Shown: positions 27,032 to 38,429, counted from the first letter of the stretch. The stretch is DNA of 64,000 nt from Burkholderiaceae bacterium (GCA_026125795.1 JAHCKM010000004.1:558001-622000), one strand, 5' to 3'. Numbers and translations: made by a program. Notes: generated by a model from the sequence alone, not told the origin.

Positions 27032-27700
27032 TCAAACCCAGATTTGGATCACGTAGTCGAACGGTGCCTGCGCGTTGAACAGGTCGACGCGCTGCAATTG
27101 GATCTTCAGTTGGCCGTCGGCGCCGCGCCTGAGCGTGTGGCGGTAGCGGCCGCCGAAGTGGCGGATCGAATCGCGCCGCAGCTCCATCATGTGAAAGCGC
27201 GAGCGCACGACGATGCGGTCCTGGCCCGCTTCCTCCAGCGCGACGTGGCTGACGAGGTGGTTGGTCTCCCACAGCGGCGCCTGCGACCAGGCGTTGGGAT
27301 GCGTGACGCGGCCCTTGCGGATCTCCATCATCGGCTTGTCTTCGATGAAGATCGACGGCGAGCTTTCCCACTCGGTCTGCTCGGCGCGCGCGGGCATCCA
27401 GTAGATGCCGTCGTCGGCGAACAGGTCCATCCAGGCCTGCCACTGCTTGGCGTCGAGCAACTCGGCCTGGCGGAACAGCAGCTGTTCGACCTCGCGCTGC
27501 AGGTCGGCGCCAGCGCTGCCGAGCAACGCGACCGGCAGCTCCCGGCCCCGGTGCGGCGTGCGCGGCGAATGCGTCGGCTCGATCGCCTGCGCGCCGGTCG
27601 GTCCCCTGTCGGTGTCACCCGCGATCACCACGTCCTGATCGAGCAGGTGTGCCATGTCCGGGCCCGCACTGGGGATGGTCTTGGCTTGTGTGGCCATCAT
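27032..27700 (-). CDS. Aromatic-ring-hydroxylating dioxygenase beta subunit
   Basis: A 222-residue small subunit with the cone-shaped NTF2-like fold typical of ring-hydroxylating dioxygenases. EVEQLLFRQAELLDAKQWQAW and LFADDGIYWMPA are family features, and VRSRFHMMELRR and FGGRYRHTLRR mark the C-terminal half. The N-terminal 60 residues are longer than usual. Two ATGs (27700 and 27697) follow an AGGAG; the first overlaps the alpha-subunit stop by four bases. It should form an alpha3-beta3 oxygenase. Confidence 0.9.
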   Translation of the reverse strand: MMATQAKTIPSAGPDMAHLLDQDVVIAGDTDRGPTGAQAIEPTHSPRTPHRGRELPVALLGSAGADLQREVEQLLFRQAELLDAKQWQAWMDLFADDGIYWMPARAEQTEWESSPSIFIEDKPMMEIRKGRVTHPNAWSQAPLWETNHLVSHVALEEAGQDRIVVRSRFHMMELRRDSIRHFGGRYRHTLRRGADGQLKIQLQRVDLFNAQAPFDYVIQIWV

Positions 27701-29082
27701 GCAGCTCCTGTGTTGGCCCCCATGCCGCCTTCGGCGTCGGCCCCCCGAGGGGGCGTCGTCGCCTTGGGGCGGCCCGGCGGCGACTGCATGTAGCGCTTCC
27801 ACGCGGCGAACTGGCTGCGCATCACCACCTCCGACGTGCCGTGGTTCGAATACGCCACGCCGTTGTCGATGCGGTCGTCGCCCATGTTGCGGTGAAAGCT
27901 CACCCAGTCACCGCCGTCGGACTGCAGGCCCCACTGTCCCTTGGTCCAGTTCTCGAGGTCGTCGGCGTTGATCATCGTGGCCGGCGAGTTCACCAGGTTG
28001 TAGTACCACAGACTGCGCCGGTAGATGGCCTCGGGCGCACCCTTGAGGCGGAAGTGCCAGATCTCCGACAGCGTCTTGTCAGGCGAGATCGGCCGCAAGC
28101 AGCGCAGCTGCTGCAGCGGCGACTGCACCGAGAGATACGGGTACACCAGCACGTGGTGGATGCTGCGCGACAGGTACTCCTCGGTCTTCTGCTCGCCGTA
28201 GGCCTTCTTCAGCAACGCCTCGTATTCCAGCGTGTCCTTGTCCTGCGGCCTCAAGCCCATGTAGGCCTTGAGGATGCCGTGGCCCTGCGGGTAGTTGATG
28301 GTCTGCACGCTGTCCCACTGCTCGAAGCTCGACGCAAACGCCGACAGGTAGTGGTAGTACAGCGGCACGGATTCCTTCTGCTCCTTCAGCCGCCGCTCCA
28401 CGCGGCCCGCCGCGATGCCTGTGCTCTGGTGCGTCACCGACGGATGCAGCGCGTCGAGCTGGTTCTCCATGAAGAACTTCCAGTTCGACTGCTGGATCAC
28501 GCGGTGGCACACCGGCACGATCTCCACCTCGCCCAGCGGCGAGCGATCGCACATGTCGTCGAACGCGACCTTGGCCTCGCCGAGGAACTCCAGCAACGTG
28601 GGTCCGTCGGCGGCCAGGCTGGCGAACACGAAGCCGCGGTAGCGGTCGACGCGCGCGGCGCGCTTCATGTGGCAATCGGGGTTGTTCTTGTCCATGCGCG
28701 TGCCCTCGTAGCCCTTGGCCAGCGGGATCGCGCGGATCTTGCCGTCGAGGTGGTAACTCCACGCGTGGTACGAGCAGACGAACGCATCGCCGGTGTTGCC
28801 TTGCAGGTTGCCCACCAGCTGCACGCCGCGGTGCGCACAGCGGTTGTGCAGCACGTGGATGCCTCGGTCGGCGGCGCGCACCATCACCATCGGCTGGCGG
28901 CCGATCGTCACGGCGACGTAGTCGCCCGGGTTCGGGATCTGCGACTCGTGGCCGCAATAGACCCACACACGCTCGAAGATGCGCTCCATCTCGCAGTCGA
29001 AGATCTGCTGGTCGGTGTACACGCTCTTGTGCACGCGGTCAGGCTCGACGAATCGGGCGACATCAAGGGTGTTGTCCTGCAT
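27697..29082 (-). CDS. Aromatic-ring-hydroxylating dioxygenase alpha subunit
   Basis: A 461-residue catalytic subunit that would dihydroxylate an aromatic ring using O2. The Rieske [2Fe-2S] ligands are C82, H84, C103 and H106 (CAHRG and CSYHAW). The mononuclear iron site has D210, H213 and H218 (QLDALHPSVTH), matching D205/H208/H213 of naphthalene dioxygenase. Its last 28 residues (from SPPGRPKATTPPRG) are encoded by a GC-rich repeat, so the original stop may have been displaced. AAAGGAG lies six bases before the ATG. Ferredoxin and reductase genes are missing nearby. The substrate is unknown; an aromatic acid is a fair guess. Confidence 0.92.
   Translation of the reverse strand: MQDNTLDVARFVEPDRVHKSVYTDQQIFDCEMERIFERVWVYCGHESQIPNPGDYVAVTIGRQPMVMVRAADRGIHVLHNRCAHRGVQLVGNLQGNTGDAFVCSYHAWSYHLDGKIRAIPLAKGYEGTRMDKNNPDCHMKRAARVDRYRGFVFASLAADGPTLLEFLGEAKVAFDDMCDRSPLGEVEIVPVCHRVIQQSNWKFFMENQLDALHPSVTHQSTGIAAGRVERRLKEQKESVPLYYHYLSAFASSFEQWDSVQTINYPQGHGILKAYMGLRPQDKDTLEYEALLKKAYGEQKTEEYLSRSIHHVLVYPYLSVQSPLQQLRCLRPISPDKTLSEIWHFRLKGAPEAIYRRSLWYYNLVNSPATMINADDLENWTKGQWGLQSDGGDWVSFHRNMGDDRIDNGVAYSNHGTSEVVMRSQFAAWKRYMQSPPGRPKATTPPRGADAEGGMGANTGAA
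27717..27778. repeat. Family-1 structured repeat, copy C, inside the dioxygenase alpha gene
   Basis: A 62-base element whose minus strand reads GCCGGGCCGCCCCAAGG, then the CCCCCTCGGGGGG core, and ends GGCATGGGGG. It has exactly the same length as the copy at 51725. Here it is translated as the C-terminal tail of the dioxygenase alpha subunit. Confidence 0.7.
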
Positions 29083-29097
29083 GGCGAACTCCTTTGC

Positions 29098-29571
29098 TCA
29101 GGCGGCGCGCTCCTGCGCAGCCGGCTCGTGGTCCAGGTTGGTCTTCATGCGCGCCAGCGTCGAGCGCAGCCGGTCGATGGCGCCGGTGGGCAGCCCTTCG
29201 ACCGCGATGCGGTTCAGCGTCTCCACGGCCGGCCACACGCGCTGGAACAGGCGCTCGCCGCTCGCGGTGGGTGCGAGCCGCGTCACGCGCAGATCGCTGG
29301 CGTCGCCAAGGCGGGCAACCCAACCCGCTTGTTCCATGCGATCGACCGTGCGCGTCAGCGTGGTGCGGTCGATCGTGGCGAGATCGGCCAGCTCGCTCAT
29401 CGAGCAGCGACGGCGAGCGCACAACGACGCCAGCACGCGCCACTCGGGCACGCGCAGGCCGAAGGTGCGCAGCTCCTGCGTCAGCCGGCGGTCGCGGCTG
29501 CCGATCACCTGCGTCAGCCAGAAGAACGGGTGCTGCTCGAGCTCGAAGCGTGGCGGCGCAGAACGGGCCAT
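29098..29571 (-). CDS. MarR-family transcriptional regulator
   Basis: A 157-residue winged-helix regulator. The DNA-binding region is LRVPEWRVLASLCARRRCSMSELADLATIDRTTLTRTVDR with wing residues DASDLRVTRLAPTASG; such proteins usually repress until an aromatic ligand binds. ATG 29571 is used; a TTG two codons upstream is possible. It sits 15 bases before the dioxygenase alpha gene, so it is likely co-transcribed with and controlling the dioxygenase-transporter operon. Confidence 0.9.
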   Translation of the reverse strand: MARSAPPRFELEQHPFFWLTQVIGSRDRRLTQELRTFGLRVPEWRVLASLCARRRCSMSELADLATIDRTTLTRTVDRMEQAGWVARLGDASDLRVTRLAPTASGERLFQRVWPAVETLNRIAVEGLPTGAIDRLRSTLARMKTNLDHEPAAQERAA

Positions 29572-29649
29572 GGACAAACGTACCGCGACTTATGTGCGTT
29601 TGCAACTGTCTCGAACCCGTACCCGGCAAGCTTGTCCGCGAGCGCAGCT

Positions 29650-30597
29650 CTAAGCGCGGCGCAGCCGTGCGCGCCAATCGCCGGGGCTCTGACCAAAGCG
29701 GGCCTTGAAGCTGCGGCCGAACGCCGGCAGATCGCGAAAGCCGTGTGCCAGCGCGATGTCGCCGATGCCGCGTGCGCGCCACGCCGGATCGGACAATGCC
29801 GCGGCGCAGCGCTCCAGGCGCTCGTCGCGCAGCCAGCGCATAACGCCGGTGCCCATGCTGGCGAACGCACGCTGCAGCGAACGCGGCGACACCCGCTGCG
29901 CGCGTGCGAGCGCGTCGATATTCAGGTCGGGGTCGGCGATGCGCTCGCGCGCGTCGCGCTGCGCCCGCTGCACCAGCGCGCGCCGCGCGTCGATCGGCGC
30001 GTCGCGGTGCAGCGCGCTGTGCGCGGCCAGCAGGTGGAACAGCTCGTCGAGCAGCACCGCCGCCTCGTTGTCGTCGACTTCGGGCAGCGCAGCGTCGAGC
30101 CCCTGCACAAAGCCGTGCAGCACGCGGCCGAAACCGCCGACCGGCTGCAGGCGCTGCGCCAGGCGGCGTTCGAGGTCCGGCGCGAGCGGCCCCACGCAGC
30201 TGCGCGGCACCTGGATCACCGTCTGGCGAAAGGTGTGGTCGAACTGCAGGCGATACGGCCTCGAGTTGTGGAACAGCAGCATGTCGCCCGGCCGCAGCAG
30301 GGCGTGTGCGCCGGCCTGCTCCACGCCGCAGGTGCCGCTGCGTTGCAGCATGAAGGTGTAGACGTCGCGTTCGTCGGCGCGTGCAATCTGCGCCGCGCCG
30401 CGGCTCACGCACTGTGCGCCGGCATCGACCTGCGAAAACACGCGGCCGCATGCGGCGCGCACGTCCATGCGCGCATGGAACGCCTGGCGCGCGACCGGCT
30501 CGGCGTCCATCGGCACGTAGACCGAGCAGACCACCTCGCGCCAGAAGCCGGCCCGCTCGCGCGGCGTGACGCGCGCGGTGTCGAACTGCAGGTTCAT
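29650..30597 (-). CDS. AraC-family transcriptional regulator
   Basis: A 315-residue activator. The N-terminal cupin-like sensing domain (AraC_binding_2 style: PGDMLLFHNSRPYRLQFDH) is followed by two C-terminal helix-turn-helix motifs (NIDALARAQRVSPRSLQRAF and IGDIALAHGFRDLPAFGRSF). The arrangement resembles FeaR-type regulators of aldehyde and amine oxidation. It is divergent from the nitrilase gene across 141 bases, so the nitrilase is a likely target. ATG 30597 starts MNLQFDTARVTPRERAGFW; the longer frame is arginine/alanine-rich shadow. Confidence 0.9.
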   Translation of the reverse strand: MNLQFDTARVTPRERAGFWREVVCSVYVPMDAEPVARQAFHARMDVRAACGRVFSQVDAGAQCVSRGAAQIARADERDVYTFMLQRSGTCGVEQAGAHALLRPGDMLLFHNSRPYRLQFDHTFRQTVIQVPRSCVGPLAPDLERRLAQRLQPVGGFGRVLHGFVQGLDAALPEVDDNEAAVLLDELFHLLAAHSALHRDAPIDARRALVQRAQRDARERIADPDLNIDALARAQRVSPRSLQRAFASMGTGVMRWLRDERLERCAAALSDPAWRARGIGDIALAHGFRDLPAFGRSFKARFGQSPGDWRARLRRA

Positions 30598-30738
30598 CGC
30601 TCGTCCTTGACGCTGCGCGCAAAGCCGGTTGGCGCGCGCTGCACACGCACACGCGTGCCGCGCACCTAGCATGGTCCCGCGCCGACGCAGCGTCCGGCGC
30701 CCAGTGGATTCACTCTACTGCCATCGAAAGGAAACGTC

Positions 30739-31869
30739 ATGCCCGCCAAACCCGCAAAACCAGTGCTCGGTGGCCGCGACAAGGTCAAGGTCGCGATCGC
30801 GCAGAAGTCGCCGGTGTTCATGAACCTCGATGCCAGCGCGGAGCGGGCCGAGGCGCTGATCCTCGAGGCGGGGCGCAACGACGCGCAGCTGGTGGTGTTT
30901 CCCGAGGCCTGGCTCGCCGGCTATCCGTACTGGACCGAGGGCTGGGACTCCGCGTTGCCGCAATGGGCGGGCGGCCGAATGCAGTTCCGCGACAACGCGC
31001 TGGTGGTGCCGGGCGAACACGCCGAACGCATCGCGCAGGCCGCGCGCAAGGCCGGCTGCTATGTCGTGCTCGGCTGCAACGAGATGGACGCGCGGCCCGA
31101 GGTCAGCACCATCTACAACAGCCTGATCTTCTTCGCCCCCGACGGACATGTGATGGGCCGTCACCGCAAGCTGATGCCCACCTTCACCGAGCGGTTGTTC
31201 TGGGGCCACGGCGACGCCGACGACCTGGTCGTGTTCGACACCGAGATCGGCCGCCTCGGCGGCTTGATCTGCGGCGAGCACCTGATGACGCTGGTGCGCG
31301 CGGCGATGATCGCGCAGGGCGAAGACATCCACGTCGCGGTGTTTCCCGGCGCGTTCGAGCTGCACACCGGACCGCAACTGGAAGAGCCGGAGAAGGCCGG
31401 CTGCTTCTGGGGCCACTTCGAGGTGCGCGCGCATGCGTTCGAAGCGGGTGCGTTCGTCGTGTCGGCGTGCGCGGCCATCAACGACGACGACGTCGCGGCC
31501 GACTTTCCGTACAAGGGCAGGATGAACATCGGTTATGCCAACGGCGGCAGCGAGGTGGTGGCACCTTTGGGCATCGCGCTCGCAGGCCCCACCTATGGCG
31601 AGGCGATGGTCTACGCCGAGCTCGAGGCCTGGATGATCAAGGCCACCAAGGCGATCGTCGACACCATGGGCCACTACGCGCGGCCCGACGTGCTGCGCCT
31701 GCTGGTGCGGCGCGAGCAGGGTTGGATGCAGGCTGGCGCGGCACGCGACCTGTCGCCGCTTCGTACGGTGCTCAACGATGACGCGCTCAAGCGTGCGGCC
31801 GACAAGCGCGACGTCGACTCCGACACCGTGATCGAGATGGCCGAGGGCGTGCGCCGCGCGGTCGGCTGA
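30739..31869 (+). CDS. Nitrilase-superfamily carbon-nitrogen hydrolase
   Basis: A 376-residue enzyme of the nitrilase branch, which hydrolyses nitriles to acid and ammonia. The catalytic triad is E56 (FPEAWLAGYP), K144 (RHRKLMPTFTER) and C178 (LICGEH). Most true nitrilases have CWEH; the glycine after the nucleophile is unusual. GGAAAC lies upstream of ATG 30739. It is divergent from an AraC regulator and convergent with an aldehyde dehydrogenase. A cyanide- or amide-specific role is possible. Confidence 0.88.
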   Translation: MPAKPAKPVLGGRDKVKVAIAQKSPVFMNLDASAERAEALILEAGRNDAQLVVFPEAWLAGYPYWTEGWDSALPQWAGGRMQFRDNALVVPGEHAERIAQAARKAGCYVVLGCNEMDARPEVSTIYNSLIFFAPDGHVMGRHRKLMPTFTERLFWGHGDADDLVVFDTEIGRLGGLICGEHLMTLVRAAMIAQGEDIHVAVFPGAFELHTGPQLEEPEKAGCFWGHFEVRAHAFEAGAFVVSACAAINDDDVAADFPYKGRMNIGYANGGSEVVAPLGIALAGPTYGEAMVYAELEAWMIKATKAIVDTMGHYARPDVLRLLVRREQGWMQAGAARDLSPLRTVLNDDALKRAADKRDVDSDTVIEMAEGVRRAVG

Positions 31870-31884
31870 ACGTGGCATGAAGGC

Positions 31885-31910
31885 GGGCGGTTGCACCGAC
31901 CGCCCGTTCT

Positions 31911-31911
<1 letters not shown>
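31885..31911. terminator. Bidirectional terminator between nitrilase and aldehyde dehydrogenase genes
   Basis: GGGCGGT (31885-31891) and ACCGCCC (31899-31905) form a perfect seven-base stem with loop TGCACCG. GTTCTT follows on the plus strand, giving a short U-rich tail for the nitrilase transcript. The whole 41-base gap between the two convergent genes is used by it. Confidence 0.7.
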
Positions 31912-33365
<1,454 letters not shown>

Positions 33366-33607
33366 GCGTCCTCCGGGTCCTGATCCCTTGCAGTCAAGGG
33401 TGGCGACGGCTTTCGGGCATCATATTCCGCCTCCATGATGACCCCACGCTCGCTTCGCTGGCTGCGGCCGGCGCTTGGCGCCTTCACATCGCTGCGCGAT
33501 TTGGGCTCGCGCCGCAACCTTCGGTTGTCGCTGCCCCCAAGGGCTCCGAAGGAGCCGCTGCGTGGTTCCTGCGCGTCAGCGGCTTCGAACAGCCGGGCGT
33601 CGCTGAC
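33366..33607. other. Intergenic region with small hairpins and a repeat fragment
   Basis: The 242-base gap between divergent aldehyde dehydrogenase and permease genes holds no supportable gene. CCCCACGCTCGCTTCGCT (from 33442) resembles one end of the family-1 repeat. Two small stems are perfect: CAACC-TTC-GGTTG (33515-33527) and GGCTCC-GAA-GGAGCC (33542-33556). Promoters for both genes should be here, but none is clear. Confidence 0.5.
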
Positions 33608-34570
33608 ATGAGCGTGTTCCTGCTCAAGCGCTTTGCCACGTTTGCCGCCACGCTTCTGGTGGCTTCGGTGCTTGTGTTCGCGGTGCTCGATCTGTTGCCC
33701 GGCAACGTGGCCCAGGTGATGCTTGGTGACACCGCCACGCCGGAGTCGATTGCAGCGCTCGAGCAGAAGCTCGGGCTGAACCGACCCGCGCTGGTGCGCT
33801 ATGGCGACTGGATCGGCGGGCTGCTGCGGGGCCGCACCGCGATGAGCCATTCATACGACACGCCGACCGCCACGCTGATCTATGAGCGCCTGCAGGTCAC
33901 GTTGCCGCTGGCGCTGATGGCGATGGTGCTCACGGTGCTGATCGGCATCAGCGCCGGCATCTTCGCGGCCGCACGCCAGAACCGGATCGGCGACGTCAGC
34001 ATCATGGGATTGAGCCAGCTCGGCATCGCGGTGCCCAGCTTCTGGTTCGCGATCCTGTTGATCCTGCTGTTCGCGGTGAAGCTGCAATGGGTCAGCGCCG
34101 GCGGCTTTCCCGGCTGGACCGAAGACGACGGCGGCGGGCCGTGGGATGGTTTTGTTGCACTGCTGCTGCCGGCGGTTGCGCTCGCGGTGGTGCAGGCCGC
34201 GGTGCTGGCGCGCTGGACGCGCTCGGCGGTGCTGGAAACCCTGCGCGAGGACTACGTGCGCACCGCGCGCGCCAAGGGTCTGAGCCGGCGCGCGGTGCTG
34301 TGGCGGCACGTGCTGCGCAACGCAATGATTCCCGTGCTCACGATCCTCGGCTTGCAGTTCGCCTTCTTGATCAGCGGCACCATCGTGGTCGAGAACGTGT
34401 TCGTGCTGCCGGGCATCGGCCGCCTGGTGTTTCAGGCCATTGCCAACCGCGACCTGGTGGTGGTGCGCGACGTGGTGCTGCTGCTGGTGGCGATGGTGGT
34501 GATCGTCAATTTCGTGGTCGACGTGTTGTACGCGGTGATCGATCCGCGCCTGAAACCGAGCGACGCATGA
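33608..34570 (+). CDS. Peptide-type ABC transporter permease (DppB/GsiC type)
   Basis: A 320-residue inner-membrane permease with six helices. Features of the DppB group: LLKRFATFAATLLVASVLVF at the N-terminus, DLLPGNVAQVMLG, and the EAA loop ALREDYVRTARAKG-like block (EDYVRTARAKGLSRRAV) that contacts the ATPases. It pairs with the next gene (40-base gap). The imported substrate could be a peptide, glutathione or opine-like compound. Confidence 0.9.
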   Translation: MSVFLLKRFATFAATLLVASVLVFAVLDLLPGNVAQVMLGDTATPESIAALEQKLGLNRPALVRYGDWIGGLLRGRTAMSHSYDTPTATLIYERLQVTLPLALMAMVLTVLIGISAGIFAAARQNRIGDVSIMGLSQLGIAVPSFWFAILLILLFAVKLQWVSAGGFPGWTEDDGGGPWDGFVALLLPAVALAVVQAAVLARWTRSAVLETLREDYVRTARAKGLSRRAVLWRHVLRNAMIPVLTILGLQFAFLISGTIVVENVFVLPGIGRLVFQAIANRDLVVVRDVVLLLVAMVVIVNFVVDVLYAVIDPRLKPSDA

Positions 34571-34610
34571 CAGGTCAGCGCGCCGCACGGCCGCTCCGGG
34601 GGCCAAGGCC

Positions 34611-35477
34611 ATGAGCGCGGTGATGGTCGGCGCCGCGCCGCAGAGCCACTTTGCCATGCGGGCGCTGCGTCATCCGAGCTTCGCGGTCGGAGCGCTCTTG
34701 TCATCCTTGCTGCTGCTTGCCGCCGTGATTGCGCTGGTGTGGACGCCGTACCCGCCAGCCGACATCGACATCCCCCACAAGCTGCAAGGCTCGAGCGCCG
34801 CGCACTGGTTCGGCACCGACAGCCTCGGGCGCGACATCGCGTCGCAGCTTCTGGCGGGGGCGCAGGCGTCGATCCTGGTGGGCGTGTTCGCGGTGCTGAT
34901 CGGCTTTTCGATCGGCACCGGCCTCGGCCTGCTCGCTTCGGCGCGCGGCGGCTGGGTCGAAGAGGGCGTGATGCGGCTGTCGGACTTCACGTTCGCGTTT
35001 CCGGCGCTGCTGTCAGCCATCATGCTGGGCGCGATCTACGGGCCGGGGCTCGTCACCGGCATCGTCGCGATCGGCGTCTTCAACATCCCGGTGTTCGCGC
35101 GCGTCACGCGCGCCGCGGCCAACGCGATCTGGGCACGCGAATACGTGCTGGCCGCGCGTGCGGCGGGCAAGAACCGCTGGCAGATCACCTGGCACCACGT
35201 GGTGCCCAACATCGCCAGCGCGCTGATCGTGCAGGCCACCAACCAGTTCGCCACCGCCATCATCGCCGAGGCCGCGCTGAGCTACCTCGGCCTCGGCACC
35301 CAGCCCCCGATGCCGAGCTGGGGCCGCATGCTCAACGAGGCGCAGACGCAAATGTTCCAGGCGCCGATGCTTGCGGTGTACCCGGGCATGGCCATTGTGC
35401 TGGCGGTGCTCGGCCTCAACCTGATGGGCGACGGCCTGCGCGACCTGCTCGACCCCAAACTCGCGCGCAAGAGATGA
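34611..35477 (+). CDS. Peptide-type ABC transporter permease (DppC/GsiD type)
   Basis: A 288-residue permease with the DppC layout: an N-terminal helix, HWFGTDSLGRDI, then the membrane domain with coupling loop REYVLAARAAGKNRWQI. HHVVPNIAS and ALSYLGLGTQPP are family hallmarks. Its stop overlaps the ATG of the next gene (ATGA), suggesting coupled translation with a DsbA-family gene. Confidence 0.9.
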   Translation: MSAVMVGAAPQSHFAMRALRHPSFAVGALLSSLLLLAAVIALVWTPYPPADIDIPHKLQGSSAAHWFGTDSLGRDIASQLLAGAQASILVGVFAVLIGFSIGTGLGLLASARGGWVEEGVMRLSDFTFAFPALLSAIMLGAIYGPGLVTGIVAIGVFNIPVFARVTRAAANAIWAREYVLAARAAGKNRWQITWHHVVPNIASALIVQATNQFATAIIAEAALSYLGLGTQPPMPSWGRMLNEAQTQMFQAPMLAVYPGMAIVLAVLGLNLMGDGLRDLLDPKLARKR

Positions 35478-36121
35478 CCATGAAGACCCTGAAGATCGAT
35501 TTTGTCTCCGACGTGGCGTGCCCGTGGTGCGCCATCGGGCTGAACTCGTTGGAGCGCGCGCTGGAGCGCACGCGGCCCGATCTGGATGCCGTGCTGCACT
35601 TCCAGCCGTTCGAGCTGAACCCGGCGATGCCGGCCGAGGGCGCCGACACGGTGCAATACCTGTCGGACAAGTACGGCATCACACCGGAACAGATCGCGCG
35701 CAACCAGGCCAACATCCGTCAGCGCGGCGCCGACGTTGGCTTTGCGTTCGGGCCGCGGCCGCGTGTGTGGAACACCTTCGATGCGCACCGCTTGCTGCAC
35801 TGGGCCGGCTTGCAGGGCAGGCAGCGCGAGCTGAAGCATGCGCTGCTCAAGGCCTACCACGGCGAGGGCCGCAACCCCGGCGCGCACGACGTGCTGGTCG
35901 AGCTGGCCGGCGCCGTCGGGCTCGACGTCGATGCGGCGCGCGAGGTGCTGCAAAGCGGCCGCTATGCCGACGAGGTGCGCGCCGCTGAAGGCCTGTGGCA
36001 GCAGGCCGGCATCCACGCGGTGCCGGCCATCGTCATCAACGACCGGCACCTGATCTCGGGCGGTCAGCCGCCCGAGGTGTTCGAACGGGCGCTGCGCCAA
36101 ATCGCCGAGCAGGAAGCCTGA
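35474..36121 (+). CDS. DsbA-family oxidoreductase (FrnE type)
   Basis: A 215-residue thioredoxin-fold protein. The redox motif is CPWC near the N-terminus (FVSDVACPWCAIG). Cis-proline is in IHAVPAIVIN, and FDAHRLLHWA and ISGGQPPEVF are FrnE features. There is no signal peptide, so it is cytoplasmic, unlike DsbA. ATG 35474 overlaps the permease stop by four bases; an internal ATG at 35480 is also possible. Its presence within an ABC operon suggests thiol handling of the imported compound, for example a glutathione or disulfide substrate (inference). Confidence 0.88.
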   Translation: MTMKTLKIDFVSDVACPWCAIGLNSLERALERTRPDLDAVLHFQPFELNPAMPAEGADTVQYLSDKYGITPEQIARNQANIRQRGADVGFAFGPRPRVWNTFDAHRLLHWAGLQGRQRELKHALLKAYHGEGRNPGAHDVLVELAGAVGLDVDAAREVLQSGRYADEVRAAEGLWQQAGIHAVPAIVINDRHLISGGQPPEVFERALRQIAEQEA

Positions 36122-36131
36122 GCAGCGCATC

Positions 36132-36638
36132 GTGGCCCGCAACGTCGAGATCAAGGCCCGCATCGACAGCATCGAAACGCTGATGCCTATGGCGCGAGCG
36201 CTCGCGCAGCGCGATGCCGAGCTGATCGCGCAGGACGACACCTTCTTCCGCGTGCCGCACGGCCGCCTCAAGCTGCGCGAGTTCGCCGACGGCAGCGCCG
36301 AGCTGATCCATTACCACCGCACCGACACGGTCGATGCCAAGCTGTCCGACTACCGCCGCGTGCCGGTGCCCGATGCCGCGGCGCTGCGCGAGGCGCTCGG
36401 GCGTGCGCTCGGCCTGCTCGGCCGCGTGCGCAAGCAGCGCTGGCTGCTTCTGGCGGGGCAGACGCGCATCCACCTCGACCGCGTCGAGGGCCTGGGCGAC
36501 TTCGTCGAGCTCGAAGTGGTGCTGCGCGAGGAGCAAAGCGAGGCCGACGGCGTGCGCATCGCCGAGCAGCTGATGCACGAGCTCAGGCTGGCGCGCGCGG
36601 AGCGCACTGCCGGCGCCTACGTCGACTTGCTGGCGTGA
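36132..36638 (+). CDS. CYTH-domain protein (class IV adenylate cyclase-like)
   Basis: A 168-residue CYTH tunnel-fold protein. ARNVEIKARI is the N-terminal signature; later strands have LKLREFADG, YRRVPVP, KQRWLLL, RIHLDRVEGLGDFVELEV. Members hydrolyse or cyclise triphosphates (thiamine triphosphate, inorganic triphosphate, ATP), and specificity cannot be read here. It starts at GTG 36132, ten bases after the FrnE-type gene. Its stop overlaps the GTG of the ABC ATPase gene. Confidence 0.85.
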   Translation: MARNVEIKARIDSIETLMPMARALAQRDAELIAQDDTFFRVPHGRLKLREFADGSAELIHYHRTDTVDAKLSDYRRVPVPDAAALREALGRALGLLGRVRKQRWLLLAGQTRIHLDRVEGLGDFVELEVVLREEQSEADGVRIAEQLMHELRLARAERTAGAYVDLLA

Positions 36639-37619
36639 ACGCCATGCACTTGCTCGAGGTCGACAATCTGCGCGTCACGCTCAACACCGGGCGCGGCCCG
36701 GCTGACGCGCTGCGTGGTGTGTCCTTCGCCATCGATCGCGGCGACACCGTGGGGCTGATCGGCGAATCGGGGTGCGGCAAGTCGATCACCGCGCTGGCGC
36801 TGATGGGCCTGTTGCCCGAGGGTGCGATCGTCACCGGTTCGATCCGGCTCGAAGGGCGCGAGCTCGTGAACCTGCCCGAAGGTGAGCTGTGCCAGTTGCG
36901 CGGGCGCCGCATGGGCATGGTGTTCCAGGAGCCGATGACCGCACTCAACCCGCTGCACACCGTGGGCCACCAGATCGCCGAGCCGTTGCGCGTGCACCTC
37001 GGCTTGAGCGCGCGCGACGCGCGGGCGCGCGCACTCGAGCTGTTGCAGCGCGTGCGCGTGCCGCAGGCGGCGCGCCGGCTCGATGCCTATCCGCACCAGC
37101 TCTCGGGCGGCCAACGCCAGCGCGTGGTGATCGCGATCGCGCTGGCCTGCGGGCCCGATCTGTTGATCGCCGACGAGCCGACCACGGCGCTCGACGTCAC
37201 CGTGCAGCGCGAGGTGCTCGACCTGATCGCCGAGCTGGTCGCCGAGCGCGGCATGGGGCTGCTCTTGATCAGCCACAACCTCGGCGTGATGGCGCGCACC
37301 GTGCGCCGGCTGATGGTGATGTACGGCGGCATCGTCGCGGAACGCGGGCCCACCGACAGCGTGTTCGCGCGGCTGGCGCATCCGTACACGCGCGCGCTGT
37401 TCGCGTCGCGCCCGCGCCTGGGGCTGCCGCGTGGCACGCGGCTGCCGACGATTGCCGGGCGCGTGCCGGAGCTGGCCGATCTGCCGCATGGGTGTCCGTT
37501 CGCCGATCGCTGCCCGCGCGTCGTGGACGAGTGCCGTGCGGCCATCCCGCCGGCGCTGCCGGTCCACGCCGCGCACGACGCCCGCTGCATCCGCATGCAC
37601 GAGGCGCCCGAGGCCGTGC

Positions 37620-37627
<8 letters not shown>
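36635..37627 (+). CDS. Peptide-type ABC transporter ATPase (DppD/OppD type)
   Basis: A 330-residue ATPase: Walker [12 protein letters not shown] signature [15 protein letters not shown], Walker [13 protein letters not shown]. The C-terminal oligopeptide-transporter extension has the cysteine cluster [15 protein letters not shown], which binds a [4Fe-4S] cluster in studied OppD/DppD proteins. The start is GTG 36635 (overlapping the previous stop as GTGA) or ATG 36644. It overlaps the next ATPase gene by eight bases. Confidence 0.92.

Positions 37628-38429
<802 letters not shown>

Noticed and set aside
27649-30669. 1006-residue plus-strand frame across the dioxygenase, MarR and AraC genes
   Set aside because: It crosses three well-supported genes on the other strand and their gaps, and its composition is that of a GC-rich antisense frame.
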